The notes under the pieces were generated by a model. The model had not been told where the DNA came from. It made no database searches and was given only the letters and a program-made list of their open reading frames with translations. Made by a program: the position numbers and the translations under genes. 57,206 nt of DNA, from assembly GCA_018883385.1 (NCBI GenBank), contig VEQD01000005.1:1-57206 (forward strand), in the 5' to 3' direction. The stretch comes from Rhodocyclaceae bacterium. Its GTDB lineage: Bacteria > Pseudomonadota > Gammaproteobacteria > Burkholderiales > Rhodocyclaceae. Positions within the stretch are counted from its first letter, which is position 1; each line of letters starts with the position of its first letter. Of this stretch, positions 20,758 through 31,969 are shown in pieces.

Positions 20758-21298
20758 CGTTCGCCCCATCTGCGACAAAAATGCCATCCGCGTTTCGCCA
20801 CAAACCATCGGCATCCAACCCGAAACCATAGACATATCGATCGGGAATCGTCAGTGCCGGAAAAGCGGGACTACATGGCTGCGGGAGGTCTTTCATTTTG
20901 TGCACGAGGACGCCAATGGCCACATCTGCTGCGCCCTCCGAAATCAGCAGCTTGCTGATTTCGTGAAGCGTCACGCCTTCGTCCAGAATATCGTCCAACA
21001 GCAGAACCGTACGGCCCGCCACGGACTGCCGCGGATGAACCCGCCATTGCAACTCGCCGCCAGATCGTGCTCCATCGTAGCGGGTCGCATGAACATAATC
21101 CAGCTCAAGCCTAAAATTCAGTCGTGGAAGTAATTGGCCGACGTAGACCAGAGCACCCGTCATGACTGCCAGTACCAGCACCTGATCGTTGGCATAACGG
21201 GCATTCATCAGCACCGCCTGATGATCCATCAACGCATCAATCGCCCTCCGATCATACAAGACCACCGCGGCGTCCGGATCATGGGTGAAATCAGACAT
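20747..21298 (-). CDS. hpt: Hypoxanthine (guanine) phosphoribosyltransferase
   Basis: A 183-residue type I PRTase that turns hypoxanthine or guanine plus PRPP into IMP or GMP. The PRPP-binding motif VLLLDDILDEGVT is at 98-110; VMTGALVYVGQLL (45-57) is the pyrophosphate loop and DYVHATRYDG the flexible loop. The C-terminal VYGFGLDADGLWRN resembles the D-Y-x-G-x-D base-contact region. Proteobacterial hpt genes are often close to the MTIP gene, as here; together they would recycle hypoxanthine released from methylthioinosine. Confidence 0.9.
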   Translation of the reverse strand: MSDFTHDPDAAVVLYDRRAIDALMDHQAVLMNARYANDQVLVLAVMTGALVYVGQLLPRLNFRLELDYVHATRYDGARSGGELQWRVHPRQSVAGRTVLLLDDILDEGVTLHEISKLLISEGAADVAIGVLVHKMKDLPQPCSPAFPALTIPDRYVYGFGLDADGLWRNADGIFVADGANDVD

Positions 21299-21317
21299 CG
21301 CGAACGATCAACGGCAA

Positions 21318-22184
21318 TTACTTGAGGCTGTCGAGATACTGACTAAACTCGGCACCGACTTCCGGATGCCGTTGACCCAGCGCAACGGTCGCCTTGAGAT
21401 AACCGATCTTGGAACCACAGTCATAGCGCACACCATCATATCGGTAAGCCAGTACCTGTTCTTCAGCCAGTAGACTGGCAATGCCGTCGGTCAACTGGAT
21501 CTCACCACCCGCACCCGGCTGAATATTTTCGAGATGGTGGAAGATACGACCCGACAGGATGTAACGTCCGACAACGGCCAACGTTGATGGCGCTGTCGCA
21601 GGATCCGGTTTTTCAACGATAGCGTTGACCTGTTCCAGTCGATCGGACACCGATTTGGCGTCGACGATCCCGTAGCTCTTGGTATCGGCACGTGGCACGT
21701 CCTGCACGCCCAGCACCGAGCAACGATAGTAGTCATAGCAATCCACCATCTGCTTCATGACAGGCGTTGACCCGTCAAGCAGATCATCGGCCAATAGCAC
21801 GGCAAAAGGCTCATCGCCGACCACCGGCTTGGCACACAACACCGCATGACCCAGTCCAAGTGGTTCGGCCTGACGGATATAAATGCAGTTCACATGCTTG
21901 GGGAGAATGTTCTGCACAATATCGAGTAAGGCCTGCTTGTTTTTTTGTGCAAGCTCGCTCTCGAGTTCGTAGGCTTTGTCAAAGTGGTCTTCGATCGCGC
22001 GCTTGCTGCGACCCGTGACAAACACCATTTCAGTAATACCTGCTGCAACCGCTTCTTCGACCGCGTACTGGATCAGGGGTTTATCGACAACCGTCAGCAT
22101 TTCCTTCGGGCTTGCTTTGGTGGCAGGCAGAAAACGTGTGCCCAGACCTGCGACCGGAAAAACCGCCTTACGTACCTTTTTCAT
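21318..22184 (-). CDS. galU: UTP-glucose-1-phosphate uridylyltransferase
   Basis: A 288-residue UDP-glucose pyrophosphorylase supplying UDP-glucose for LPS core, exopolysaccharide and trehalose or glycogen routes. N-terminal [20 protein letters not shown] is the nucleotide-binding loop. [18 protein letters not shown] and [10 protein letters not shown] follow, with the sugar-binding lysine expected in the [10 protein letters not shown] region. ATG 22184 follows GGAG at good spacing; a TTG one codon earlier is less likely. It lies between ligA and hpt on the same strand. Confidence 0.95.
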   Translation of the reverse strand: MKKVRKAVFPVAGLGTRFLPATKASPKEMLTVVDKPLIQYAVEEAVAAGITEMVFVTGRSKRAIEDHFDKAYELESELAQKNKQALLDIVQNILPKHVNCIYIRQAEPLGLGHAVLCAKPVVGDEPFAVLLADDLLDGSTPVMKQMVDCYDYYRCSVLGVQDVPRADTKSYGIVDAKSVSDRLEQVNAIVEKPDPATAPSTLAVVGRYILSGRIFHHLENIQPGAGGEIQLTDGIASLLAEEQVLAYRYDGVRYDCGSKIGYLKATVALGQRHPEVGAEFSQYLDSLK

Positions 22185-22216
22185 CAAATACTCCGTGTAT
22201 TACTGCATTGTGAATT

Positions 22217-24343
<2,127 letters not shown>

Positions 24344-25408
24344 TCAGGAAAAGACTCGGCGTGCGAGCGGAGAACCCGGCTCAATGCCCTGGGCCTGCAT
24401 CATCGCGGCCAGACGAACCACCTGGTTCGATAACACGAGCATCCCCTCGTCACCGAGTGCCCGGCCATCATCGTCAACAATCTCGGCATCGAGCGCGGAG
24501 GCCAACGAACGCGCCTGATCGAACATTTCGGCAACGACCAGATCGGGTCGCGTCACGTGCGGAAAATCCATGACCAGCGAGATCTGCCCTTGCGCATCAT
24601 CGGCCACCACCTGGAAATCGACCTCACCATACACATTCATTCGAGCAAGCGCCGGGTAAGCGCCTGATAAACCCATCGCATTGAGTTTTGCCGGAAGTTG
24701 CGGCACCGTCGTCACCTTGTCGCGCATCCGCAGATTTAGACTGATCAGGGCATCGACTCGGGCACAGAAAATATCGAGGCTACTGGCACGCTCAAGAATG
24801 GCTGCCTCCGACTCCACCGACAGGCCTGCCGACAACATCTGCGTCAGGCTTTCTATGGCCTGCACCCATGCGTGCAGCGCATCGGGCGACACAGGGCCAC
24901 GCCGGGACGCCAGCTGTAAGCGACACCGGACATTGCTCACCAGTGCATCGGCCGGCAATTTGTCAGTGAGATGCCACGCATCACCCGTATAACATTCGAT
25001 ACGCTCAAAGCGCTGTGCGCCCACTTGCTCAATCGTCTCACGAATGGAACCGGCCGAGCGTGGCTCATAAAAACGCAGCGTTGCAATGGCATCGACCCAG
25101 GCTTCAACATCACTGAGCGTTGGCAAGGGTTCCAACATGGTCTGGATCGGTGCAACGCCATTCGCACCGGGCTCGACTCTGTTTGATGGCTCAACATCAC
25201 CGCCAAATTCAGAAGATGTGTCATTGGCCCATTGCGGCTCCAGGCGCCCCTCCCCCTGCTGGCCAGCAGCGCCCTCTTCTAACACCGGCGCCTCGGATTG
25301 GGTGCCATGCATTTTACGATACTTGCGTTCCAGCCAGCGGTTATAAACCACCACCAGCAAAATCGCGACCAGGCCAAGACCCAGCAGGCTCAATTGCAGT
25401 TCATTCAT
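24344..25408 (-). CDS. zipA: Cell division protein ZipA
   Basis: A 354-residue membrane anchor that tethers FtsZ at midcell. An N-terminal transmembrane helix (about 5-23, LSLLGLGLVAILLVVVY) is followed by a positively charged stretch (NRWLERKYRK), a flexible acidic linker and a C-terminal FtsZ-binding domain (about 215-350; FCARVDALISLNLRMRD and DEGMLVLSNQVVRL). Its start overlaps the smc stop (ATGA). The order smc-zipA-ligA is usual in gamma- and betaproteobacteria. Confidence 0.92.
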   Translation of the reverse strand: MNELQLSLLGLGLVAILLVVVYNRWLERKYRKMHGTQSEAPVLEEGAAGQQGEGRLEPQWANDTSSEFGGDVEPSNRVEPGANGVAPIQTMLEPLPTLSDVEAWVDAIATLRFYEPRSAGSIRETIEQVGAQRFERIECYTGDAWHLTDKLPADALVSNVRCRLQLASRRGPVSPDALHAWVQAIESLTQMLSAGLSVESEAAILERASSLDIFCARVDALISLNLRMRDKVTTVPQLPAKLNAMGLSGAYPALARMNVYGEVDFQVVADDAQGQISLVMDFPHVTRPDLVVAEMFDQARSLASALDAEIVDDDGRALGDEGMLVLSNQVVRLAAMMQAQGIEPGSPLARRVFS

Positions 25409-28400
25409 GATGACGCCACCGTCTTTTCACGCATTTGCAAGGCCTCCTCCATATCGACTTCCACGATCCGGGAAACACCGAATTCCTGCATTGTCACACC
25501 GACCAGTTGGTTGCCCATTTCCATGGCGATCTTATTGTGGCTGATGAACAGGAATTGGGTCTTGTCGGACATGCGCTTCACCATATCGCAGAAACGCACG
25601 GTGTTGGCATCATCCAGCGGCGCATCGACTTCGTCCAGCAAGCAGAATGGCGCTGGGTTCAGCTGGAACAGCGAGAACACGAGGGCAATCGCGGTCAGCG
25701 TTTTTTCACCGCCCGACAGCAGATGAATGGTTGAGTTCTTCTTACCCGGCGGTTGTGCCATCACCTGTACACCGGCATCGAGAATCTCGTCACCGGTCAT
25801 GATCAATCGTGCTTCTCCACCACCAAAGAGCGTGGGGAATAAGGAACCAAAGTGCTGATTGACCAAATCAAAGGTTTCCTGCAGCAAGGCGCGCGTTTCC
25901 TTATCAATACGACGGATGGCGTTTTCCAGAGTCTCCATGGCGCGCATCAGGTCATCGGACTGCGCATCGAGGAAAGTTTTGCGTTCTTGCGCCGAGTTCA
26001 GTTCCACTAGCGCCGCGAGGTTCACCGGACCCATGGCTTCAATCTCGCGCTGGAGTCGGGTAATGGCACTCTGCAGCGGCGCGGGCTTGAGATCGCCCAC
26101 TTTTTGCAGTAACGATTGAATCTGTTCGGCGGCGCATCCGGCTTCGGTCAGCAATGCCTCAAACTGTGCGGCTGCAAGTTCAGCTGCCTGTAGCTTCAAC
26201 TGATGATCGTTGATCCGCACCCGCACCGGTTCGAGTTGTTGCTCTAGACGTAGACGATTTTCTTCTTGTGCTCGCAAAGCGCCTGCATGACTCTCGGCGG
26301 TGTCGCGAATTTCGGCCAACGCCTGCTCGCGTTCTCCACGCAATATCAGTGCGGTTTCAAGTTTTTCGCGTAACTCATCGCCATCAGCGCCTTCAAGCTC
26401 CGCCCTGGCCTGCGCCGTACCATCGTCAATACGACGACACTCATCCACGGACAGCCGACTCTGGGTCCGCAAATCGTCGAGGCGTGTCTGGCATTCTCGG
26501 CAGGAAAACTCGGCTTCCTGCACTTCACGTTCGACCTTGACCAGCGCATCACGCGCGTCACGTAGGGCACGACTGGCGGTTTCACGTGCCGACAGGCGTT
26601 CGGTCAACGAAGTCTGGGCAATGGCGACCGATCCCTCAAGGTGTTGCAGCAGACCGGCCATCTCATCGAGACGGGCCACTTCACTGCCGCGTTCCACACG
26701 CAGCTCTTCCTGAGCCGTTTTCAATGCCTTGTGGCGCTCTTCGTGATGGCGAATCGTCTGCACCAGACGCTCGTGTTCCATCGTTCGGTTCGATAATTCA
26801 CTCTGCGCTCTTTGCGACTGCTGCCGCAAGGCTTCCAGTGCCTGACGTGCCAGGCGTAACTTTTCGCGGGCGGCCTCGACCTCATGCGTGGCCGCCTCGG
26901 CCGGGCCGCTGAGTTCGGCTACGCGCGCTGCTGTGCTTTCCAGTTCCTGCTGACGTTCAAGCAGACCATGATCCGCTGCATCTGGCGCAAAGAAGGTCAC
27001 ACTGTAACGATCCAGCAAATGCCCCTCCTGCGTCACAACCGTTTCACCAGCCGTTAGCGTTGATTGCAACGCACGCGCTGCCGCGAGCGTCGGCGCAACA
27101 CGGATACCAGCCAACCACTGGGCAAGCATCGGTTTTAGTCCATCTGCCAGACATTCGACCTTGTGCAAGAGGCCATCCGCAGGCACGGCGGTCGCATCGC
27201 CACCGGCTCCGGAGAGTATCAAGGTGACACGCAAACCCGGCGGTTCAGCGAACCAGCGATCCAGATCCGGCAGGGTCTGTTGGCCACAAGCCACGGCCTT
27301 GAGGCGGTCACGCAGCACGGCCTCGACGGCCAGCTCCCAACCCTGCGCTACACGAATCTGTTGCCAGAGCGCCGGGCGATCCTGCAGACCGGCCTTCTTC
27401 AGCCAATCCGGAAGACTACCCGTCGCCTGCACACGCTCTTGTAGCTGCTTGAGCGCCTGATGGCGGGCCTGAACACGCGTCAATTCTGTTTGCAGCTCAC
27501 GTTGACGCTCGCTCGTAGCATGAAGCGCCTGCTCTGCATCGTGCATGGCCTGTTCTGCGTCGGCCTGCTGTTCCTGATATTCAACCAGCGCCATGGCCGC
27601 GGCGTCATGCGCTTCGGACAAGACCTGTAATTGTTCCGTATCAGGCGGCGTCAGCGCAGCTTCATCACGCGCCAGCCGCTCTAGCTGTTGATCGATCCGC
27701 GCCAGATGTCGTTCTGCATTCGCACGATTAGCCTGCGCGACCTGCAAGCGCTGCTCAAGACCGGAGAGCTCACCACGGAACTGGCTCGTCTGCGCCTGCG
27801 CTTCACGCTCGGCGTCTTCATACGCCGGTAGACCTGCTTGTGCATGTGCCAGCTGCTCCTGCGCCTGCGCGAGGCGCAGAGCCGCATGTTCCTGTAGCTC
27901 GGTCCAACGCACCAGGTCTTCTTCGGCTTGCGCCTGCCGTTGCTGCCAGCTTTGCTTCTCAGCCGCCAGTTGCGTTAAACGGGATTCGAGATTACGGCGC
28001 GTTTCCTGACGATGGCGAATATCCGCCTCGATCGTGGCAACCTCGGCGTTGATGCTGAAGAATGCGCTCTGTGCTGTCTGCACCGCATCGTTGGCGGTGT
28101 AATACGCCTCACGCAGCGTTTCGAGTTCAGCTTCGATGTTCCGCTGACGGGCAACGGTTTCTTCCAGTTCAATCTGCGCTGCCGACAAGCCCGCCGACAA
28201 CGTCACGGCATCCGTACGTCCTTCGAGCAAACGCACGGACCACAGCTGCTGCTGCGTACCCATCAATTCGGCCTGCAGACTCTGATAGCGCTCGGCGACT
28301 TCGGCCTGGCTTTCCAGGCGACTGATCTGGGTGCCCAGTTCCTGGCGGATATCCTCCAGACGCGCGAGATTCTCGCGGGTGTCGGCCAGACGGCCTTCCG

Positions 28401-28938
28401 TTTCCTTGCGGCGCTCTTTGTAACGCGTGACACCGGCGGCTTCTTCAAGAAAGACCCGTAGCTCTTCGGGCTTGGCCTCGATAATGCGTGACACCGTGCC
28501 CTGGCCGATGATCGCGTAGGCGCGCGGGCCCAGGCCGGTACCCATGAACAGATCCGTCACATCCTTACGACGGACCTTGAGGTTGTTAATGAAGTAATCC
28601 GACTGCCCATTGCGGGTGAGCACACGCTTCACCGACAGCTCGGCATACTGGGACCACTGGCCAACCGCGCGCCCCAGGCTATTGTCGAAGACCATTTCAA
28701 CGCTGGCGCGCGAGACGGGTTTGCGGCTGGTCGTGCCATTAAAAATCACGTCCTGCATCGATTCGCCGCGCAGTTCGGTGGCGCGGGATTCACCCAATAC
28801 CCAGCGGACCGCATCAATGATGTTCGACTTACCGCAGCCATTGGGGCCGACCACACCAATTAACTGACCCGGCAATTCAACCTGGGTAGGATCAACAAAC
28901 GATTTGAAACCGGCGAGTTTGAGCTTATTAAGACGCAT
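25405..28938 (-). CDS. smc: Chromosome segregation protein SMC
   Basis: A 1177-residue SMC ATPase that compacts and segregates DNA. Walker A GPNGCGKSN is at 31-39, and the C-terminal head carries the ABC signature LLSGGEKTLTAIAL and Walker B FCLLDEVDAPLDD. Between them are two long coiled-coil arms (about 170-500 and 670-1020) and a hinge (about 510-650) in PDWLKKAGLQDRPALWQQI. The frame extends upstream to 29052, but the ATG at 28938 begins the conserved MRLNKLKLAGFKSF. scpA/scpB are not in the window. It diverges from queF. Confidence 0.96.
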   Translation of the reverse strand: MRLNKLKLAGFKSFVDPTQVELPGQLIGVVGPNGCGKSNIIDAVRWVLGESRATELRGESMQDVIFNGTTSRKPVSRASVEMVFDNSLGRAVGQWSQYAELSVKRVLTRNGQSDYFINNLKVRRKDVTDLFMGTGLGPRAYAIIGQGTVSRIIEAKPEELRVFLEEAAGVTRYKERRKETEGRLADTRENLARLEDIRQELGTQISRLESQAEVAERYQSLQAELMGTQQQLWSVRLLEGRTDAVTLSAGLSAAQIELEETVARQRNIEAELETLREAYYTANDAVQTAQSAFFSINAEVATIEADIRHRQETRRNLESRLTQLAAEKQSWQQRQAQAEEDLVRWTELQEHAALRLAQAQEQLAHAQAGLPAYEDAEREAQAQTSQFRGELSGLEQRLQVAQANRANAERHLARIDQQLERLARDEAALTPPDTEQLQVLSEAHDAAAMALVEYQEQQADAEQAMHDAEQALHATSERQRELQTELTRVQARHQALKQLQERVQATGSLPDWLKKAGLQDRPALWQQIRVAQGWELAVEAVLRDRLKAVACGQQTLPDLDRWFAEPPGLRVTLILSGAGGDATAVPADGLLHKVECLADGLKPMLAQWLAGIRVAPTLAAARALQSTLTAGETVVTQEGHLLDRYSVTFFAPDAADHGLLERQQELESTAARVAELSGPAEAATHEVEAAREKLRLARQALEALRQQSQRAQSELSNRTMEHERLVQTIRHHEERHKALKTAQEELRVERGSEVARLDEMAGLLQHLEGSVAIAQTSLTERLSARETASRALRDARDALVKVEREVQEAEFSCRECQTRLDDLRTQSRLSVDECRRIDDGTAQARAELEGADGDELREKLETALILRGEREQALAEIRDTAESHAGALRAQEENRLRLEQQLEPVRVRINDHQLKLQAAELAAAQFEALLTEAGCAAEQIQSLLQKVGDLKPAPLQSAITRLQREIEAMGPVNLAALVELNSAQERKTFLDAQSDDLMRAMETLENAIRRIDKETRALLQETFDLVNQHFGSLFPTLFGGGEARLIMTGDEILDAGVQVMAQPPGKKNSTIHLLSGGEKTLTAIALVFSLFQLNPAPFCLLDEVDAPLDDANTVRFCDMVKRMSDKTQFLFISHNKIAMEMGNQLVGVTMQEFGVSRIVEVDMEEALQMREKTVASS

Positions 28939-28976
28939 AAATTCTGTTTTCGCCCCACAAAGGCGATAATCGGACG

Positions 28977-29006
28977 GGCAGATCAGAGAAACGGCGCTGA
29001 TCTGCC
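28977..29006. repeat. 10-bp perfect inverted repeat, candidate operator
   Basis: GGCAGATCAG (28977-28986) is repeated inverted as CTGATCTGCC (28997-29006) around a 10-base spacer. It sits in the 125-base gap between divergent smc and queF. The right arm covers the predicted -35 of queF. There is no U-run on either side, so it is more like a protein-binding site than a terminator; the protein is unknown. Confidence 0.6.
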
Positions 29007-29025
29007 AATAAAGGCTGCTTATAAT
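28997..29025 (+). promoter_or_regulatory. Predicted promoter for queF
   Basis: A perfect TATAAT (29020-29025) lies 39 bases before the queF ATG. The element 17 bases upstream, CTGATC (28997-29002), is a weak -35 and is part of the inverted repeat, which fits a promoter that needs or is blocked by a regulator. The predicted start is near 29032. Confidence 0.5.
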
Positions 29026-29063
29026 ATCAGCTGAACAACCCCCTAAGATCACGCGAAACCGAC

Positions 29064-29483
29064 ATGAGCACGCAACCGAGCAAGACGCTGGAAACTTTTC
29101 CGAACCCCACGCCTCAGCGGGATTTCATCATTCACATGGAAGTCCCTGAATTTACTTGTCTTTGCCCCAAAACCGGGCAACCGGACTTCGCCACCCTGGT
29201 ACTGGATTACATTCCAGACAACCGCTGCGTGGAGCTGAAAAGCCTCAAGCTGTATATGTGGAGCTTTCGTGATGAGGGGGCGTTTCATGAGGCCGTGACC
29301 AACCGCATTCTGGACGACCTGGTCCGGGCTACGGACCCACGTTTTATGCGACTGACGGCCAAGTTTTACGTTCGCGGCGGTGTTTTCACCACCGTCATCG
29401 CCGAACACCGAAAGCCGGGCTGGCAACAGGCCACGCCCGTGACCCTAATCGACGTACCCAGCCAGGCCAGCACACGCGGCTGA
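29064..29483 (+). CDS. queF: NADPH-dependent 7-cyano-7-deazaguanine reductase, short type
   Basis: A 139-residue unimodular QueF (YkvM subfamily) reducing preQ0 to preQ1 in queuosine synthesis. Catalytic C34 lies in [13 protein letters not shown], with D41 as the partner acid. The QueF motif is [16 protein letters not shown] (57-72), and H75/E76 bind substrate. The leader is only about 30 nt and shows no preQ1 riboswitch. No other que gene is in the window. Confidence 0.93.
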   Translation: MSTQPSKTLETFPNPTPQRDFIIHMEVPEFTCLCPKTGQPDFATLVLDYIPDNRCVELKSLKLYMWSFRDEGAFHEAVTNRILDDLVRATDPRFMRLTAKFYVRGGVFTTVIAEHRKPGWQQATPVTLIDVPSQASTRG

Positions 29484-29519
29484 CCTTTTTAAACTGCTCC
29501 AGTCACCATCGAGGTTCCC

Positions 29520-29894
29520 ATGAACAAGCCGACCATTCAATCGCTCATCCTCGCCGCTGGCCTCACCGGCGCGGGCCTGGTTCAGGCCGCCAACATGGCA
29601 TTCTTGATGGATCAGGCCATGTCGCGCTTTAACGAGCAGGATGCCCAATTCTTCAACGAAGCCTCCGCAAAAGCCCTAGCGGCCAAAGATGGCACCCCCA
29701 TCCGCTGGAGCAACCCGGCTTCCGGTGCGTTTGGCACGCTGACCCCCTACCCTGATCCAGAAAAAAATCCCGCCTGCCGCGAAATTCACATAGAAAACGT
29801 TGCGGAAAACGTGAAGAGTGCTGGCTACTACCGCTTCTGCAAACGCAGCGATGGCTCGTGGCAGCCGGTGATGCCCTCACAAAATAAGCGCTAG
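29520..29894 (+). CDS. Small exported protein resembling the 17-kDa surface antigen family
   Basis: A 124-residue protein with a clear signal peptide (MNKPTIQSLILAAGLTGAG, cleavage after VQA at about residue 23). The second half reads IRWSNPASGAFGTLTP, then ACREIHIENV, YYRFCKRSDGSWQPV. That pattern (WxNPxSG-GxxTP-CRE-x-C-x(3)-DGSW) resembles the C-terminal domain of RT0821/Lpp0805-type 17-kDa surface antigen proteins. No lipobox Cys follows the signal, so it is probably periplasmic. Two cysteines (about 87 and 107) could form a disulfide. Function unknown. It lies 36 bases after queF. Confidence 0.7.
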   Translation: MNKPTIQSLILAAGLTGAGLVQAANMAFLMDQAMSRFNEQDAQFFNEASAKALAAKDGTPIRWSNPASGAFGTLTPYPDPEKNPACREIHIENVAENVKSAGYYRFCKRSDGSWQPVMPSQNKR

Positions 29895-29931
29895 GGAATT
29901 TTCGTTTCAGGAAAGTTTCGTTTAAGCTCGG

Positions 29932-31308
29932 TCAGACTAGGTCGCGTCGCCTAGTCGACTGTACCCAGACCAATAGCGCGACCAGCCCTAAGGCGGCGAG
30001 CAGTGTCGCCAGCAGCGCAGCGCACCAGAACCCCGCGGCACCCATCGGCAATACACCGAGCGCTGGTAGGCCCCTGAAAGCCAGCGCATAGCCGCCACCC
30101 AGTCCCATCAGCCAGAATGCGGCCAGATGCACGCCCAGCGGCACGAAGGTGACGTGATAACCACGCAGCGCGAAACCGGCAATGGTTTGGAGCGCGTCAA
30201 ACAACTGGTAGGCCGCCACATACCCGATCAAACTCACGGCGACGCCGATGACGGCGGGATCCGGTGAGCCCAGCGCAGCCAGTGGCTCACGAAACACCCA
30301 GAGCAATAACCCCAATAACAGGGACCCGCCCGCAGCCACAATAAAACCGCTGCGTGACAACGCCTCGGCACCTCGAACATCTTGCCCCCCATCTGCCTGC
30401 CCGACCAGCGCCGCGGTGGCGGTGCCTAGGGCCAGTGGGAACATGTAGACCATCGCCGAGATATTCGCGACGATGCGGTGCCCCGCCAAAATCTCTGGTC
30501 CCAGTCGGGCGATAAAGATTGCCATCAGGGTGAACGCGGAAATTTCGACAAAATACGACAACCCCATCGGCACCCCGATCCGTAGCAAGTGTTTTTGCGT
30601 CGGTAGATCCGGTCGTCCGGGCCGTAGACCGGCCCCCTGCATCAAATGGCGGTAATAGGGGCTACGCCAAAGCACCAGCAGACCAGTCAGACAAATCACC
30701 CAGGCCAGTATCGCCTGTGAGCTGGCTGCACCGATGGCGCCCAACCCAAAGCCCAACGTCACACCGCCGATCGTGACGCTATCCGCCAGAACCGGTGCCA
30801 AAAAGGCATGCCCCGCTGTTTGCCCCAGACTAAGCCACATGAGCGGACGGGTTCGTCCCACACCCCCCGCAATCGCATGAAACGCCCGATAACCTAATGA
30901 TGCCGGCAAAGAAAACGCCAAGACATTCAGATAATCGGCCGTCACGGCTGCTACCGGCGCCGGCAAATCGGCAAACGCAATCATCCAATCGGGAAAACAG
31001 AGAATCACATCGCCAATCGCCGCCAATAACAGCACCAGCCAGAACGCCTGACGGATCAACTGCGCTGCCCCATCGGTATCATTCTTACCCAGACGGTGCG
31101 CCACCGTCGGCAGAATGGCCTGAACCACCCCGGAGAGCGCCAACGCGAGCGAGACGTAAATACTAGCCCCGACCGCCAGCGCCGCCAGATCTCCAGTACC
31201 TGCCCGCCCAACGACGATGGTATCGATCGCCATCATGCCAATCGTGGCCAGCTGCGCCACCAGCACCGGCCAAGCAAGACGACTTAAGCGGAAGAACGGA
31301 CCCGGCAT
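29932..31308 (-). CDS. MATE family multidrug/cation efflux transporter
   Basis: A 458-residue inner-membrane antiporter of the NorM-like MATE family with about 12 hydrophobic segments. The N-terminal RLAWPVLVAQLATIGMMAIDTIVVG and, mid-protein, RIGVPMGLSYFVEISAF mark the start of the two six-helix halves. Such proteins export cationic drugs or metabolites in exchange for Na+ or H+; the substrate cannot be told. ATG 31308 lies four bases after the stop of the membrane protein gene upstream; a TTG at 31344 would overlap that gene. It is the last gene of the ppk2-ppx operon. Confidence 0.88.
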   Translation of the reverse strand: MPGPFFRLSRLAWPVLVAQLATIGMMAIDTIVVGRAGTGDLAALAVGASIYVSLALALSGVVQAILPTVAHRLGKNDTDGAAQLIRQAFWLVLLLAAIGDVILCFPDWMIAFADLPAPVAAVTADYLNVLAFSLPASLGYRAFHAIAGGVGRTRPLMWLSLGQTAGHAFLAPVLADSVTIGGVTLGFGLGAIGAASSQAILAWVICLTGLLVLWRSPYYRHLMQGAGLRPGRPDLPTQKHLLRIGVPMGLSYFVEISAFTLMAIFIARLGPEILAGHRIVANISAMVYMFPLALGTATAALVGQADGGQDVRGAEALSRSGFIVAAGGSLLLGLLLWVFREPLAALGSPDPAVIGVAVSLIGYVAAYQLFDALQTIAGFALRGYHVTFVPLGVHLAAFWLMGLGGGYALAFRGLPALGVLPMGAAGFWCAALLATLLAALGLVALLVWVQSTRRRDLV

Positions 31309-31312
31309 CGGC

Positions 31313-31969
31313 TTAGGCGCGATCGATATAACGGGCAGCGTCAAACATAGCTACTAGCTCAGGACGGTAGACCACCATCACCGTCAGCAACATGCCCGTT
31401 AACCATGCTTCCGAAAATGCCACGAGCAACCAGTAGGACGCAAAGTCTTCCAGCATGCCACCCCAGGGGTAGATCTGCATCAACCAGAGCATGCCTGCAA
31501 GCGTCCAGCCCGTCAGCAATACAACACCGGCGCTCGCAAAAAAACCACCGACAAAAATAAATACAAAAATGTTGCTCGGCATCCTGCTCACCAGATGTGC
31601 CAACAGCTGACTGAGCACGATGGGCCAAAAGACCAACAAGCAGGCATTCAAGCCAAAAAGCGACCCATCGGCAAATGTGGTGAGGTAGACCGAAACCAGC
31701 GCCAGGGTGAGCGGTGCCACCGCCAAGGCCGGGCCGAACACCAGCGTGCATAACATGGCACCCAGCAAATGCAGCGAAAGGCCGGGCAACGTACCCGCAC
31801 GGATTTGCCAAAGCACGATCAACGCCATCGAGGCAATGAGCAACGGCAGCCAGGGTACACCCGCAGTGCGCATCTTCCAGAGCCTAGATCCGCAACGCCA
31901 GTAGCCAACCGCTGCCAAAACCCACCCCAGGATCACCCAGCCTGAGTCAATGGCAGCATCCGGAATCAC
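31313..31969 (-). CDS. CbiM-like (ECF-type) integral membrane protein, orphan
   Basis: A 218-residue protein with about six to seven transmembrane helices. GLSLHLLGAMLCTLVFGPALAVAPL (about 63-87) resembles the histidine-containing helix of CbiM/NikM-type cobalt and nickel S-components. In true CbiM the mature protein starts Met-His and that His2 binds metal. Here the start is MIPDAAIDSGW, so His2 is absent, and no CbiN, CbiQ or CbiO partner is nearby. The start is GTG 31969, overlapping the ppx stop (GTGA). Substrate unknown; a solo role is possible. Confidence 0.7.
   Translation of the reverse strand: MIPDAAIDSGWVILGWVLAAVGYWRCGSRLWKMRTAGVPWLPLLIASMALIVLWQIRAGTLPGLSLHLLGAMLCTLVFGPALAVAPLTLALVSVYLTTFADGSLFGLNACLLVFWPIVLSQLLAHLVSRMPSNIFVFIFVGGFFASAGVVLLTGWTLAGMLWLMQIYPWGGMLEDFASYWLLVAFSEAWLTGMLLTVMVVYRPELVAMFDAARYIDRA

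Noticed and set aside
28939-29052. 38-residue N-terminal extension of smc
   Set aside because: It would cover the intergenic promoter region and is not in the SMC family; ATG 28938 starts the conserved MRLNKLKL.
29026-29063. preQ1 riboswitch before queF
   Set aside because: The leader is only about 30 nt and lacks the hairpin plus A-rich tail of preQ1-I and any larger preQ1-II or -III fold.
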